A stretch of 64,000 nucleotides of DNA from Theocolax elegans (taxonomy: Eukaryota; Arthropoda; Insecta; Hymenoptera; Cerocephalidae), in contig CM047425.1 in NCBI GenBank assembly GCA_026168455.1, positions 110,986,800 to 111,050,799 on the forward strand. The letters run 5' to 3'. How positions within the stretch are numbered: the first letter of the stretch is position 1; every line of letters starts with the position of its first letter. Below are positions 9,306 to 20,060 of the stretch, one piece after another. A model generated the notes under the pieces. That model did no database searches. It was not told where the DNA came from and saw only the letters and a program-made list of their open reading frames with translations. Both the position numbers and the translations under genes were made by a program.

Positions 9306-12002
9306 TCATCCCACACCCACTCGCGCTGTTGGTGGAGCTCTAGATGTCATTTGGCTCCACCGGTTCCAGTTGGTATGGGAACCTTGTATCACCCTAGTCG
9401 TAATGCCCGCTAATAGGCCCATCGGGACGCCCAGACGCGAGTGAAGCTGCCGTGCAGACGCACCGCTCCATACACCCCGCCAGGAAAGGGTGCATGATAC
9501 GACAGTCATCATAGAAGGTGGAACTCCCAGTAAGCTGGCTGCTTCTTCTTTTACTGGGGCGGTGTTATACTTTTCCACCTTCATCCTGTGACTGTCGTCT
9601 AGCGCAACTCCACTCACAATCTGGGCATCCACGATGTAGCCGACCCCCTCGTTGGCCACCACAAGGTCGGGCTTACGCAGCCCTTCCCGTGTCCTAAGAT
9701 GGGGTTCAGTGTGAACCCTCATCCCACGCGCGCGCAGGTGATCAGCCAGGGTTTTACAGACTGCATCGTGCCGCTTAACCCTGCCTCCGTGTGTACGGAA
9801 GCAGGATTGGATGATGTGTGCGGCAGTCTCGGTGCAGCTGCATCCAGCTCGGCACTTGATGTTCGTATGCACGAGCCTCTGGCCTCTCGTTGTACGGACT
9901 CGGGTGGGGAGACTGTTGATGCGGGTATGGTGGTATTGGATGTAATCCCTACCGGGAACACCCAGGCTACCCGCATCAATCCACCTGGTGGAAGCAGCGG
10001 ATTCTATACAGTCTCGCAACTCCCCTCCATCCACAGACTCATAGAGTCGCTCAGCCCAATACGCAGCTCGATTTTCTGAGCTATAGAGCTCCCTACCATT
10101 CTGGTGGAGAACTTTATCGGTCCAGCGGATCTTTTGTTGGACCCACTCCGACTCATGCGCAGCCCTTACGGACTGAAAGGATGACTTTTGCATCCGCATG
10201 AGCCGGGAGCGCATTAGGCCGGGGATGGTAGTGAGGAAGGAAGGGATTCCGAGTCCGCCATGCCTGCAGGACGCGTGGAAGTAGGGCACGGGAGTGTCCT
10301 TGGGTAGCCGGAGCCACCTGCGTATGGCAGCCCTTACCTGAAGATCGAGATGTCGGAGAATCTTCAGGGTACAGCCGGACAAGACCAGGAGATGATAATA
10401 CCTGGTCACCAGAAAGCAGCGCAAGATCTTAAGGCGCTGCTGTGGTTTTAGAGGGGCTCGCGTAATGCGTTGCAGTTCCACCTCCAGGGACGGGCTAGCT
10501 TTTCTCAAACCTACCGGGCTAAGATTTACACCTAAGTACCTCCACTCGTCAACTGGGCCCAATTGACGAATGGGGGCTCCGCCCAGTAGGGAGAACTGAG
10601 GTGAAGTAAGAATCTTTACCTTTTTAACCCGTCCAGATGGAACAATGGAGGTGGCAACGCATTTAGATGGATTAAAGGCAAGCCCCTGTTGTCCGGCTGT
10701 TTCTTCGGCTGCCTTCAACGCCGCACGCATACCAGTGGTCGATGATGAGACCAGGCAGATATCATCTGCGTATGCGACGGCGTTGACCAGGTGGCTTTGG
10801 TCCTTCAACGCGTATCCCACCGTTGGCGGGACAGCACGGAGCACCCTGTCGATGACCAGAGAGAATATAACTGTGCTCATCGGGTCACCTTGTCTCACCC
10901 CCCTCTCAACAAGTATCTTCCCGGATCTCTTACCCCCTACCTCCAAGATGGTGGTGGAGCGTCGGTAGGCGGTCTCAATGTACCTAACGAGGACCTCGGG
11001 CACGCCGGCCTCGGTGAGGGCTGATGTTATGGCCTGGTGGCTAACCGAGTCGAAGGCCTTTGCCACATCCAGGGAAACCACGTGGAGTTCACGCAGCTTG
11101 GCCCTGGCGTGGCTGATGGTCGCGGCCAAGACTGCTACGTTTTCAGCGCAGCCGTCTTCGAGACATCTCTGCCTTTCATCGACCAACTTGGCAGCCACCA
11201 TGCGGCCAGCTAAGATCTTATGTAGCTGCCGCACTACAACCGAGGCGATGCTTATAGGCCTGAAGTCCGAAGGCGAGGTAGCGTTTGCCTTCTTAGGTAC
11301 GAAGACCGTCCTACTCGAGAGGGTATCCTCCGGGAAGGATCCGATGTAGAGGATCATGTTGTAGAGGAGGGTTCGAACAGTGACAGGGTGCTTCCTCCAA
11401 GTGGCAGGTGTTATGCCATCGGGGCCCGCAGCTGAGTTAAGGGGAACATTAATGGCACCCACTTCCTTGACGGATATGGGTGCGGCCAGCATATGTTTTT
11501 GCCGATCTTCTGGCAGCACTGGGTGCTGTTCGACGGTGATAGAAGGACGCGTGAACACGGGTTCCCAATATTCACGCATCACCTCGAGGTCGGGTGGTTT
11601 GGCCTCATTATCCCCGTCAAGCACCTTGTGCGCAGCCTTGCTCATGTTCTTCTTGAACAATGTCTGCATGCTGGCATATTCCCTCCGCCTGATCTTTTGG
11701 CGACTCAGCTGGGGCTTCTCCGCGACCGCGCGCCGCCTCTTACGCCGCTCCTTCGGGGCCGTCAGTGGTGGTGTTCCAACGACCTCTAACCATTCCGTGA
11801 TACCGCTATTCACGTTATGGCCTCCCAGGAGATGTTCACCCAAGGGGATAAGAGGATGACTCTTGGTGGAGTCATTCCCTTTGAGCGTATCAAGCAATTG
11901 CCTGACGGCATTTGCGTACGCCTCCCTTGGGTCCTGGGAGGAAGGAGCGGTTTGGAGGGGTGCAAGTGCCGATGATGAAAGGTCGGCTGGGTACTCAGCC
12001 AT
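9306..12002 (-). CDS. R2 reverse transcriptase/endonuclease, N-terminally truncated
   Basis: 898 residues from the first available Met. The frame is also open for 27 codons upstream, up to a stop at the element's 5' junction, so the true N-terminus is lost. Reverse transcriptase spans about residues 180-500: AGPDGIT near 192, the AFDS aspartate D312 in LDVAKAFDS, GVRQGDP near 368 and YADD at 411-414. A zinc knuckle C717-X3-C721-X7-H729-X4-C734 is followed by the restriction-like endonuclease: KPD at 777-779, D792 and K808. These are the standard R2 motifs in order. Full R2 proteins are roughly 1000 residues or more, with N-terminal zinc-finger and Myb DNA-binding domains. None is visible here, fitting 5' truncation. 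The remaining frame is intact, but without DNA-binding domains and a 5' end the copy is probably not autonomous. An alternative is another R2-like RLE clade; the insertion site favours R2. Confidence 0.88.
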   Translation of the reverse strand: MAEYPADLSSSALAPLQTAPSSQDPREAYANAVRQLLDTLKGNDSTKSHPLIPLGEHLLGGHNVNSGITEWLEVVGTPPLTAPKERRKRRRAVAEKPQLSRQKIRRREYASMQTLFKKNMSKAAHKVLDGDNEAKPPDLEVMREYWEPVFTRPSITVEQHPVLPEDRQKHMLAAPISVKEVGAINVPLNSAAGPDGITPATWRKHPVTVRTLLYNMILYIGSFPEDTLSSRTVFVPKKANATSPSDFRPISIASVVVRQLHKILAGRMVAAKLVDERQRCLEDGCAENVAVLAATISHARAKLRELHVVSLDVAKAFDSVSHQAITSALTEAGVPEVLVRYIETAYRRSTTILEVGGKRSGKILVERGVRQGDPMSTVIFSLVIDRVLRAVPPTVGYALKDQSHLVNAVAYADDICLVSSSTTGMRAALKAAEETAGQQGLAFNPSKCVATSIVPSGRVKKVKILTSPQFSLLGGAPIRQLGPVDEWRYLGVNLSPVGLRKASPSLEVELQRITRAPLKPQQRLKILRCFLVTRYYHLLVLSGCTLKILRHLDLQVRAAIRRWLRLPKDTPVPYFHASCRHGGLGIPSFLTTIPGLMRSRLMRMQKSSFQSVRAAHESEWVQQKIRWTDKVLHQNGRELYSSENRAAYWAERLYESVDGGELRDCIESAASTRWIDAGSLGVPGRDYIQYHHTRINSLPTRVRTTRGQRLVHTNIKCRAGCSCTETAAHIIQSCFRTHGGRVKRHDAVCKTLADHLRARGMRVHTEPHLRTREGLRKPDLVVANEGVGYIVDAQIVSGVALDDSHRMKVEKYNTAPVKEEAASLLGVPPSMMTVVSCTLSWRGVWSGASARQLHSRLGVPMGLLAGITTRVIQGSHTNWNRWSQMTSRAPPTARVGVG

Positions 12003-12087
12003 AGATGTTGGAGTGGCAGTTGTTGGAGCGATGGAAGCGATTTCCTCATCCGCAAGTTCGCTAAGTGCGTGGTCAACCAGTTGTCAA

Positions 12088-13250
12088 CCTTAAGCTGAAT
12101 GTTAGCTCCACTGCAATAAGAACAGTGTCTCCAAGCTGACTGCGGCTTGAAATGAGCTGAAACAAGGAAACTTAAGCTCATTTTAGCTACCTTAAGCTGA
12201 AAGTTAGCTCCACTGCAATATGAATAGTGTCTCCAAGCTGTCTGCGGCTTGAAATGAGCTGAAACAATGAAACTTAAGCTCATTTTAGCTACCTTAAGCT
12301 GAAAGTTAGCTCCACTGCAATAAGAACAGTGTTTCCAAGCTATCTCCGGCTAGAAATGAGCTGAAACAAGGAAACTTAAGCTCATTTTAGCTACCTCAAG
12401 CTGAAAGTTAGCTCCACTGCAATAAGAACAGTGTCTCCAAGCTATCTCCGGCTAGAAATGAGCTGAATTAAGGAAACTTAAGCTCATTTTAGCTACCTCA
12501 AGCTGAAAGTTAGCTCCACTGCAATAAGAACAGTGTCTCCAAGCTATCTCCGGCTAGAAATGAGCTGAAACAAGGAAACTTAAGCTCATTTTAGCTACCT
12601 TAAGCTGAAAGTTAGCTCCACTGCAATATGAACAGTGTCTCCAAGCTGTCTGCGGCTTGAAATGAGCTGAAACAAGCTGAAACAAGCTGAATAAGACTAA
12701 AAATATTTTCCCATTTGTCTAGCTGTGGAAGCTTGGGTCCTAAGCACGTAAGATTTTTTTGACAGCAATCAGGTTATTAAATACCATAGATTAGAGACAA
12801 TTATAAGATACCCGTCTATGTGTTGATATTTCTGATAACGGCAAGAAGCAAAAGTCTGGACTTTGACTGACTTTCTGTCATCGTTACAATTGCAACTGAC
12901 ATTATTGATTATCGGAAACGTTACCACACTAGCAGGAAACTTAAGCTCATTTTAGCTACCTTAAGCTGAAAGTTAGCTCCACTGCAATAAGAACAGTGTC
13001 TCCAAGCTATCTCCGGCTAGAAATGAGCTGAAACAAGGAAACTTAAGCTCATTTTAGCTACCTTAAGCTGAAAGTTAGCTCCACTGCAATATGAACAGTG
13101 TCTCCAAGCTATCTCCAGCTAGAAATGAGCTGAATTAAGGAAACTTAAGCTCATTTTAGCTACCTTAAGCTGAATGTTAGCTCCACTGCAATAAGAACAG
13201 TGTCTCCAAGCTGACTGCGGCTTGAAATGAGCTGAAACAAGGAAACTTAA
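12088..13250. repeat. 102-bp satellite array, segment 3
   Basis: Monomers resume in phase at CCTTAAGC directly after R2 copy 1. One S spacer lies at 12689-12936. The segment ends at the TTAA preceding F copy 2. The same order recurs after R2 copy 2 (segment 18285-19547). Confidence 0.95.
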
Positions 13251-13764
13251 GGGGATGTCGGAGCTATAGCCTCCATCAAAAGCCGCTCGATCTCACGGCT
13301 TCGAATGGCGCTGTAATCAGGTGTCGATTTCTACGTTAACGTACTTAAAACATAAATTATAAATTTTACAGCTACATAGAGCTGTTGAAAGATACTTTCC
13401 CCCCTAGCTATGACTAAACTTAAGGTAATTATAATATTACTCTTGGCAGAAAATGTTTATTTTTTTTAAAGAAATGTGAAATACGTCTCATATTCAATGA
13501 ATCTATATCTGCGGTAATGCTACACGCAACGTATTTCACATTTCTTTAAAAAAATAAACATTTGCTGCCAAGAATAATATTACAATTACCTTAAATTTAG
13601 TTACAGCTAGGGGGGAAAGTATCTTTCAACAGCTCTATGTAGCTGCAAAATTTATAATTTATGTTTTAAGTACGTTTAGCGTAGAAATCGACACCTGACT
13701 ACAGCGCCATTCGAAGCCGTGAGATCGAGCGGCTTTTGATGGAGGCTATAGCTCCGACATCCCC
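13251..13764. mobile_element. Element F, copy 2
   Basis: 514 bp, flanked by TTAA on each side at the same monomer position as copy 1. It carries one extra T in the T-run of the left arm (around 13459). No coding frame. Confidence 0.85.
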
Positions 13765-15263
13765 TTAAGCTCATTTTAGCTACCTTAAGCTGAAAGTTAG
13801 CTCCACTGCAATATGAATAGTGTCTCCAAGCTGTCTGCGGCTTGAAATGAGCTGAAACAAGGAAACTTAAGCTCATTTTAGCTACCTTAAGCTGAAAGTT
13901 AGCTCCACTGCAATAAGAACAGTGTTTCCAAGCTATCTCCGGCTAGAAATGAGCTGAAACAAGGAAACTTAAGCTCATTTTAGCTACCTCAAGCTGAAAG
14001 TTAGCTCCACTGCAATAAGAACAGTGTCTCCAAGCTATCTCCGGCTAGAAATGAGCTGAATTAAGGAAACTTAAGCTCATTTTAGCTACCTCAAGCTGAA
14101 AGTTAGCTCCACTGCAATAAGAACAGTGTCTCCAAGCTATCTCCGGCTAGAAATGAGCTGAATTAAGGAAACTTAAGCTCATTTTAGCTACCTTAAGCTG
14201 AAAGTTAGCTCCACTGCAATAAGAACAGTGTCTCCAAGCTATCTCCGGCTAGAAATGAGCTGAAGCAAGGAAACTTAAGCTCATTTTAGCTACCTCAAGC
14301 TGAAAGCTAGCTCCACTGCAATAAGAGCAGTGTCTCCAAGCTGTCTGCGGCTTGAAATGAGCTGAAACAAGGAAACTTAAGCTCATTTTAGCTACCTTAA
14401 GCTGAAAGTTAGCTCCACTGCAATAAGAACAGTGTCTCCAAGCTGACTGCGACTTGAAATGAGCTAAAACATGGAAACTTAAGCTCATTGTAGCTACCTC
14501 AAGCTGAAAGTTAGCTCCACTGCAATAAGAACAGTGTCTCCAAGCTATCTCCGGCTAGAAATGAGCTGAATTAAGGAAACTTAAGCTCATTTTAGCTACC
14601 TTAAGCTGAAAGTTAGCTCCACTGCAATAAGAACAGTGTCTCCAAGCTATCTCCGGCTAGAAATGAGCTGAAGCAAGGAAACTTAAGCTCATTTTAGCTA
14701 CCTCAAGCTGAAAGCTAGCTCCACTGCAATAAGCGCAGTGTCTCCAAGCTGTCTGCGGCTTGAAATGAGCTGAAACAAGCTGAAACAAGCTGAATAAGAC
14801 TAAAAATATTTTCCCATTTGTCTAGCAGTGGAAGCTTGGGTCCTAAGCACGTAAGATTTTTTTGACAGCAATCAGGTTATTAAATACCATAGATTAGAGA
14901 CAATTATAAGATACCCGTCTATGTGTTGATATTTCTGATAACGGCAAGAAGCAAAAGTCTGGACTTTGACTGACTACCTGTCATCGTTACAATTGCAACT
15001 GACATTATTGATTATCGGAAACGTTACCACACTAGCAGGAAACTTAAGCTCATTTTAGCTACCTTAAGCTGAAAGTTAGCTCCACTGCAATAAGAACAGT
15101 GTCTCCAAGCTATCTCCGGCTAGAAATGAGCTGAAACAAGGAAACTTAAGCTCATTTTAGCTACCTTAAGCTGAAAGTTAGCTCCACTGCAATATGAACA
15201 GTGTCTCCAAGCTATCTCCAGCTAGAAATGAGCTGAATTAAGGAAACTTAAGCTCATTTTAGC

Positions 15264-15265
<2 letters not shown>
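13765..15265. repeat. 102-bp satellite array, segment 4
   Basis: Monomers between F copy 2 and R2 copy 2, with S at 14792-15039. The segment repeats the order of 6026-7299, followed directly by a short run matching 8838-9064. It therefore looks like the left flank of R2 copy 1 with the two middle spacers removed or not yet added. Confidence 0.95.
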
Positions 15266-15309
<44 letters not shown>

Positions 15310-15324
15310 AACAGGGGGAAATGC

Positions 15325-15376
15325 TTTATGCATCCCAGGAGTCCAAGACTCCTGGGTATGTGGGACTCCGCATAAA
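15325..15376 (-). other. R2 3'-UTR structured RNA candidate, copy 2
   Basis: Same nested hairpin as in copy 1 (inner arms 15334-15343 and 15347-15356), unchanged in sequence. Confidence 0.55.
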
Positions 15377-15504
15377 TGCGGTTACCCACTAAAACCCCCT
15401 GTCGTCTCAGCCAAAATGGTCAGGCTGGGGACGGCTTTATTTCCTGCTGCCGAATTAAGATGGAAGGGCGCAGGTTGCCCTGATTGATGGGGGATGAGGG
15501 CCGA

Positions 15505-18202
15505 TCATCCCACACCCACTCGCGCTGTTGGTGGAGCTCTAGATGTCATTTGGCTCCACCGGTTCCAGTTGGTATGGGAACCTTGTATCACCCTAGTCGT
15601 AATGCCCGCTAATAGGCCCATCGGGACGCCCAGACGCGAGTGAAGCTGCCGTGCAGACGCACCGCTCCATACACCCCGCCAGGAAAGGGTGCATGATACG
15701 ACAGTCATCATAGAAGGTGGAACTCCCAGTAAGCTGGCTGCTTCTTCTTTTACTGGGGCGGTGTTATACTTTTCCACCTTCATCCTGTGACTGTCGTCTA
15801 GCGCAACTCCACTCACAATCTGGGCATCCACGATGTAGCCGACCCCCTCGTTGGCCACCACAAGGTCGGGCTTACGCAGCCCTTCCCGTGTCCTAAGATG
15901 GGGTTCAGTGTGAACCCTCATCCCACGCGCGCGCAGGTGATCAGCCAGGGTTTTACAGACTGCATCGTGCCGCTTAACCCTGCCTCCGTGTGTACGGAAG
16001 CAGGATTGGATGATGTGTGCGGCAGTCTCGGTGCAGCTGCATCCAGCTCGGCACTTGATGTTCGTATGCACGAGCCTCTGGCCTCTCGTTGTACGGACTC
16101 GGGTGGGGAGACTGTTGATGCGGGTATGGTGGTATTGGATGTAATCCCTACCGGGAACACCCAGGCTACCCGCATCAATCCACCTGGTGGAAGCAGCGGA
16201 TTCTATACAGTCTCGCAACTCCCCTCCATCCACAGACTCATAGAGTCGCTCAGCCCAATACGCAGCTCGATTTTCTGAGCTATAGAGCTCCCTACCATTC
16301 TGGTGGAGAACTTTATCGGTCCAGCGGATCTTTTGTTGGACCCACTCCGACTCATGCGCAGCCCTTACGGACTGAAAGGATGACTTTTGCATCCGCATGA
16401 GCCGGGAGCGCATTAGGCCGGGGATGGTAGTGAGGAAGGAAGGGATTCCGAGTCCGCCATGCCTGCAGGACGCGTGGAAGTAGGGCACGGGAGTGTCCTT
16501 GGGTAGCCGGAGCCACCTGCGTATGGCAGCCCTTACCTGAAGATCGAGATGTCGGAGAATCTTCAGGGTACAGCCGGACAAGACCAGGAGATGATAATAC
16601 CTGGTCACCAGAAAGCAGCGCAAGATCTTAAGGCGCTGCTGTGGTTTTAGAGGGGCTCGCGTAATGCGTTGCAGTTCCACCTCCAGGGACGGGCTAGCTT
16701 TTCTCAAACCTACCGGGCTAAGATTTACACCTAAGTACCTCCACTCGTCAACTGGGCCCAATTGACGAATGGGGGCTCCGCCCAGTAGGGAGAACTGAGG
16801 TGAAGTAAGAATCTTTACCTTTTTAACCCGTCCAGATGGAACAATGGAGGTGGCAACGCATTTAGATGGATTAAAGGCAAGCCCCTGTTGTCCGGCTGTT
16901 TCTTCGGCTGCCTTCAACGCCGCACGCATACCAGTGGTCGATGATGAGACCAGGCAGATATCATCTGCGTATGCGACGGCGTTGACCAGGTGGCTTTGGT
17001 CCTTCAACGCGTATCCCACCGTTGGCGGGACAGCACGGAGCACCCTGTCGATGACCAGAGAGAATATAACTGTGCTCATCGGGTCACCTTGTCTCACCCC
17101 CCTCTCAACAAGTATCTTCCCGGATCTCTTACCCCCTACCTCCAAGATGGTGGTGGAGCGTCGGTAGGCGGTCTCAATGTACCTAACGAGGACCTCGGGC
17201 ACGCCGGCCTCGGTGAGGGCTGATGTTATGGCCTGGTGGCTAACCGAGTCGAAGGCCTTTGCCACATCCAGGGAAACCACGTGGAGTTCACGCAGCTTGG
17301 CCCTGGCGTGGCTGATGGTCGCGGCCAAGACTGCTACGTTTTCAGCGCAGCCGTCTTCGAGACATCTCTGCCTTTCATCGACCAACTTGGCAGCCACCAT
17401 GCGGCCAGCTAAGATCTTATGTAGCTGCCGCACTACAACCGAGGCGATGCTTATAGGCCTGAAGTCCGAAGGCGAGGTAGCGTTTGCCTTCTTAGGTACG
17501 AAGACCGTCCTACTCGAGAGGGTATCCTCCGGGAAGGATCCGATGTAGAGGATCATGTTGTAGAGGAGGGTTCGAACAGTGACAGGGTGCTTCCTCCAAG
17601 TGGCAGGTGTTATGCCATCGGGGCCCGCAGCTGAGTTAAGGGGAACATTAATGGCACCCACTTCCTTGACGGATATGGGTGCGGCCAGCATATGTTTTTG
17701 CCGATCTTCTGGCAGCACTGGGTGCTGTTCGACGGTGATAGAAGGACGCGTGAACACGGGTTCCCAATATTCACGCATCACCTCGAGGTCGGGTGGTTTG
17801 GCCTCATTATCCCCGTCAAGCACCTTGTGCGCAGCCTTGCTCATGTTCTTCTTGAACAATGTCTGCATGCTGGCATATTCCCTCCGCCTGATCTTTTGGC
17901 GACTCAGCTGGGGCTTCTCCGCGACCGCGCGCCGCCTCTTACGCCGCTCCTTCGGGGCCGTCAGTGGTGGTGTTCCAACGACCTCTAACCATTCCGTGAT
18001 ACCGCTATTCACGTTATGGCCTCCCAGGAGATGTTCACCCAAGGGGATAAGAGGATGACTCTTGGTGGAGTCATTCCCTTTGAGCGTATCAAGCATTGCC
18101 TGACGGCATTTGCGTACGCCTCCCTTGGGTCCTGGGAGGAAGGAGCGGTTTGGAGGGGTGCAAGTGCCGATGATGAAAGGTCGGCTGGGTACTCAGCCAT
18201 AG
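15505..18202 (-). pseudogene. R2 reverse transcriptase/endonuclease, truncated and frameshifted
   Basis: The protein is identical to copy 1 from residue 37 to the end (863 residues from an internal Met at 18096). A single A is missing around 18095 (AAGCATTGCC against AAGCAATTGCC in copy 1), which shifts the frame after about residue 35 of the copy-1 numbering. A second 1-bp deletion near 18205 (ATAGATTTGG against ATAGATGTTGG) and a few substitutions lie further upstream. All reverse transcriptase, zinc-knuckle and endonuclease motifs remain. The copy is doubly defective: truncated by its original insertion, then frameshifted after duplication, unless the indels are assembly errors. Confidence 0.85.
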
Positions 18203-18284
18203 ATTTGGAGTGGCAGTTGTTGGAGCGATGGAAGCGATTTCCTCATCCGCAAATTCGCTAAGTTAGTGGTCAACCAGTTGTCAA

Positions 18285-19547
18285 CCTTAAGCTGAATGTT
18301 AGCTCCACTGCAATAAGAACAGTGTCTCCAAGCTGACTGCGGCTTGAAATGAGCTGAAACAAGGAACTTAAGCTCATTTTAGCTACCTTAAGCTGAAAGT
18401 TAGCTCCACTGCAATATGAATAGTGTCTCCAAGCTGTCTGCGGCTTGAAATGAGCTGAAACAATGAAACTTAAGCTCATTTTAGCTACCTTAAGCTGAAA
18501 GTTAGCTCCACTGCAATAAGAACAGTGTCTCCAAGCTATCTCCGGCTAGAAATGAGCTGAATTAAGGAAACTTAAGCTCATTTTAGCTACCTTAAGCTGA
18601 AAGTTAGCTCCACTGCAATAAGAACAGTGTTTCCAAGCTATCTCCGGCTAGAAATGAGCTGAAACAAGGAAACTTAAGCTCATTTTAGCTACCTCAAGCT
18701 GAAAGTTAGCTCCACTGCAATAAGAACAGTGTCTCCAAGCTATCTCCGGCTAGAAATGAGCTGAATTAAGGAAACTTAAGCTCATTTTAGCTACCTCAAG
18801 CTGAAAGTTAGCTCCACTGCAATAAGAACAGTGTCTCCAAGCTATCTCCGGCTAGAAATGAGCTGAAACAAGGAAACTTAAGCTCATTTTAGCTACCTTA
18901 AGCTGAAAGTTAGCTCCACTGCAATATGAACAGTGTCTCCAAGCTGTCTGCGGCTTGAAATGAGCTGAAACAAGCTGAAACAAGCTGAATAAGACTAAAA
19001 ATATTTTCCCATTTGTCTAGCAGTGGAAGCTTGGGTCCTAAGCACGTAAGATTTTTTGACAGCAATCAGGTTATTAAATACCATAGATTAGAGACAATTA
19101 TAAGATACCCGTCTATGTGTTGATATTTCTGATAACGGCAAGAAGCAAAAGTCTGGACTTTGACTGACTTTCTGTCATCGTTACAATTGCAACTGACATT
19201 ATTGATTATCGGAAACGTTACCACACTAGCAGGAAACTTAAGCTCATTTTAGCTACCTTAAGCTGAAAGTTAGCTCCACTGCAATAAGAACAGTGTCTCC
19301 AAGCTATCTCCGGCTAGAAATGAGCTGAAACAAGGAAACTTAAGCTCATTTTAGCTACCTTAAGCTGAAAGTTAGCTCCACTGCAATATGAACAGTGTCT
19401 CCAAGCTATCTCCAGCTAGAAATGAGCTGAATTAAGGAAACTTAAGCTCATTTTAGCTACCTTAAGCTGAATGTTAGCTCCACTGCAATAAGAACAGTGT
19501 CTCCAAGCTGACTGCGGCTTGAAATGAACTGAAACAAGGAAACTTAA
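18285..19547. repeat. 102-bp satellite array, segment 5
   Basis: Monomers between R2 copy 2 and F copy 3, with S at 18987-19232 (this S copy has a shorter T run). It is one monomer longer than the matching segment 3. A GAAATGAACTG variant marks the last monomer before F. Confidence 0.95.
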
Positions 19548-20060
19548 GGGGATGTCGGAGCTATAGCCTCCATCAAAAGCCGCTCGATCTCACGGCTTCG
19601 AATGGCGCTGTAATCAGGTGTCGATTTCTACGTTAACGTACTTAAAACATAAATTATAAATTTTACAGCTACATAGAGCTGTTGAAAGATACTTTCCCCC
19701 CTAGCTATGACTAAACTTAAGGTAATTATAATATTACTCTTGGCAGAAAATGTTTATTTTTTTAAAGAAATGTGAAATACGTCTCATATTCAATGAATCT
19801 ATATCTGCGGTAATGCTACACGCAACGTATTTCACATTTCTTTAAAAAAATAAACATTTGCTGCCAAGAATAATATTACAATTACCTTAAATTTAGTTAC
19901 AGCTAGGGGGGAAAGTATCTTTCAACAGCTCTATGTAGCTGCAAAATTTATAATTTATGTTTTAAGTACGTTTAGCGTAGAAATCGACACCTGACTACAG
20001 CGCCATTCGAAGCCGTGAGATCGAGCGGCTTTTGATGGAGGCTATAGCTCCGACATCCCC
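19548..20060. mobile_element. Element F, copy 3
   Basis: 513 bp, TTAA on both sides, near-identical to copy 1. It lies 6297 bp from copy 2, so it belongs to the next repeat of the R2-containing ~6.2-6.3-kb block. Confidence 0.85.

Larger units (their letters stand above)
9065..12087 (-). mobile_element. R2-clade non-LTR retrotransposon, copy 1, 5'-truncated
   Basis: A 3023-bp insertion on the minus strand: one open reading frame, a ~196-bp 3' untranslated region and a 45-nt poly(A) tail (the T run at 9065-9109). It splits one monomer cleanly: the left flank ends TTTTAGCTA and the right flank resumes CCTTAAGC, the next bases of the monomer. There is no target duplication beyond one ambiguous A. 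The S-to-S distance across it (4098 bp) minus 3023 equals 1075 bp, a normal array spacing, which confirms that no satellite base was lost. Clean insertion is known for R2-type restriction-like endonuclease elements. The 5' end is truncated, because the coding frame is open right up to the junction. Confidence 0.9.
15266..18284 (-). mobile_element. R2-clade retrotransposon, copy 2 (duplicate of copy 1)
   Basis: A 3019-bp element with the same 5' truncation point, same 3' end and same satellite junctions (AGCTA left, CCTTAAGC right) as copy 1. The poly(A) is 43 nt (15266-15308) instead of 45. S-to-S distance across it (4195) minus 3019 is 1176, one base short of the expected 1177; a 1-bp deletion in the adjacent satellite (AAGGAACTTAAG near 18361) accounts for this. 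Identical truncation at an identical site means this copy arose by duplication of the array, not by a second retrotransposition. Confidence 0.9.

Noticed and set aside
9699..11859. Plus-strand frames opposite the R2 gene (for example 11380-11859)
   Set aside because: They are antisense shadows of the R2 coding sequence with no recognisable motif; the duplicates at 15.9-18.1 kb are the same.
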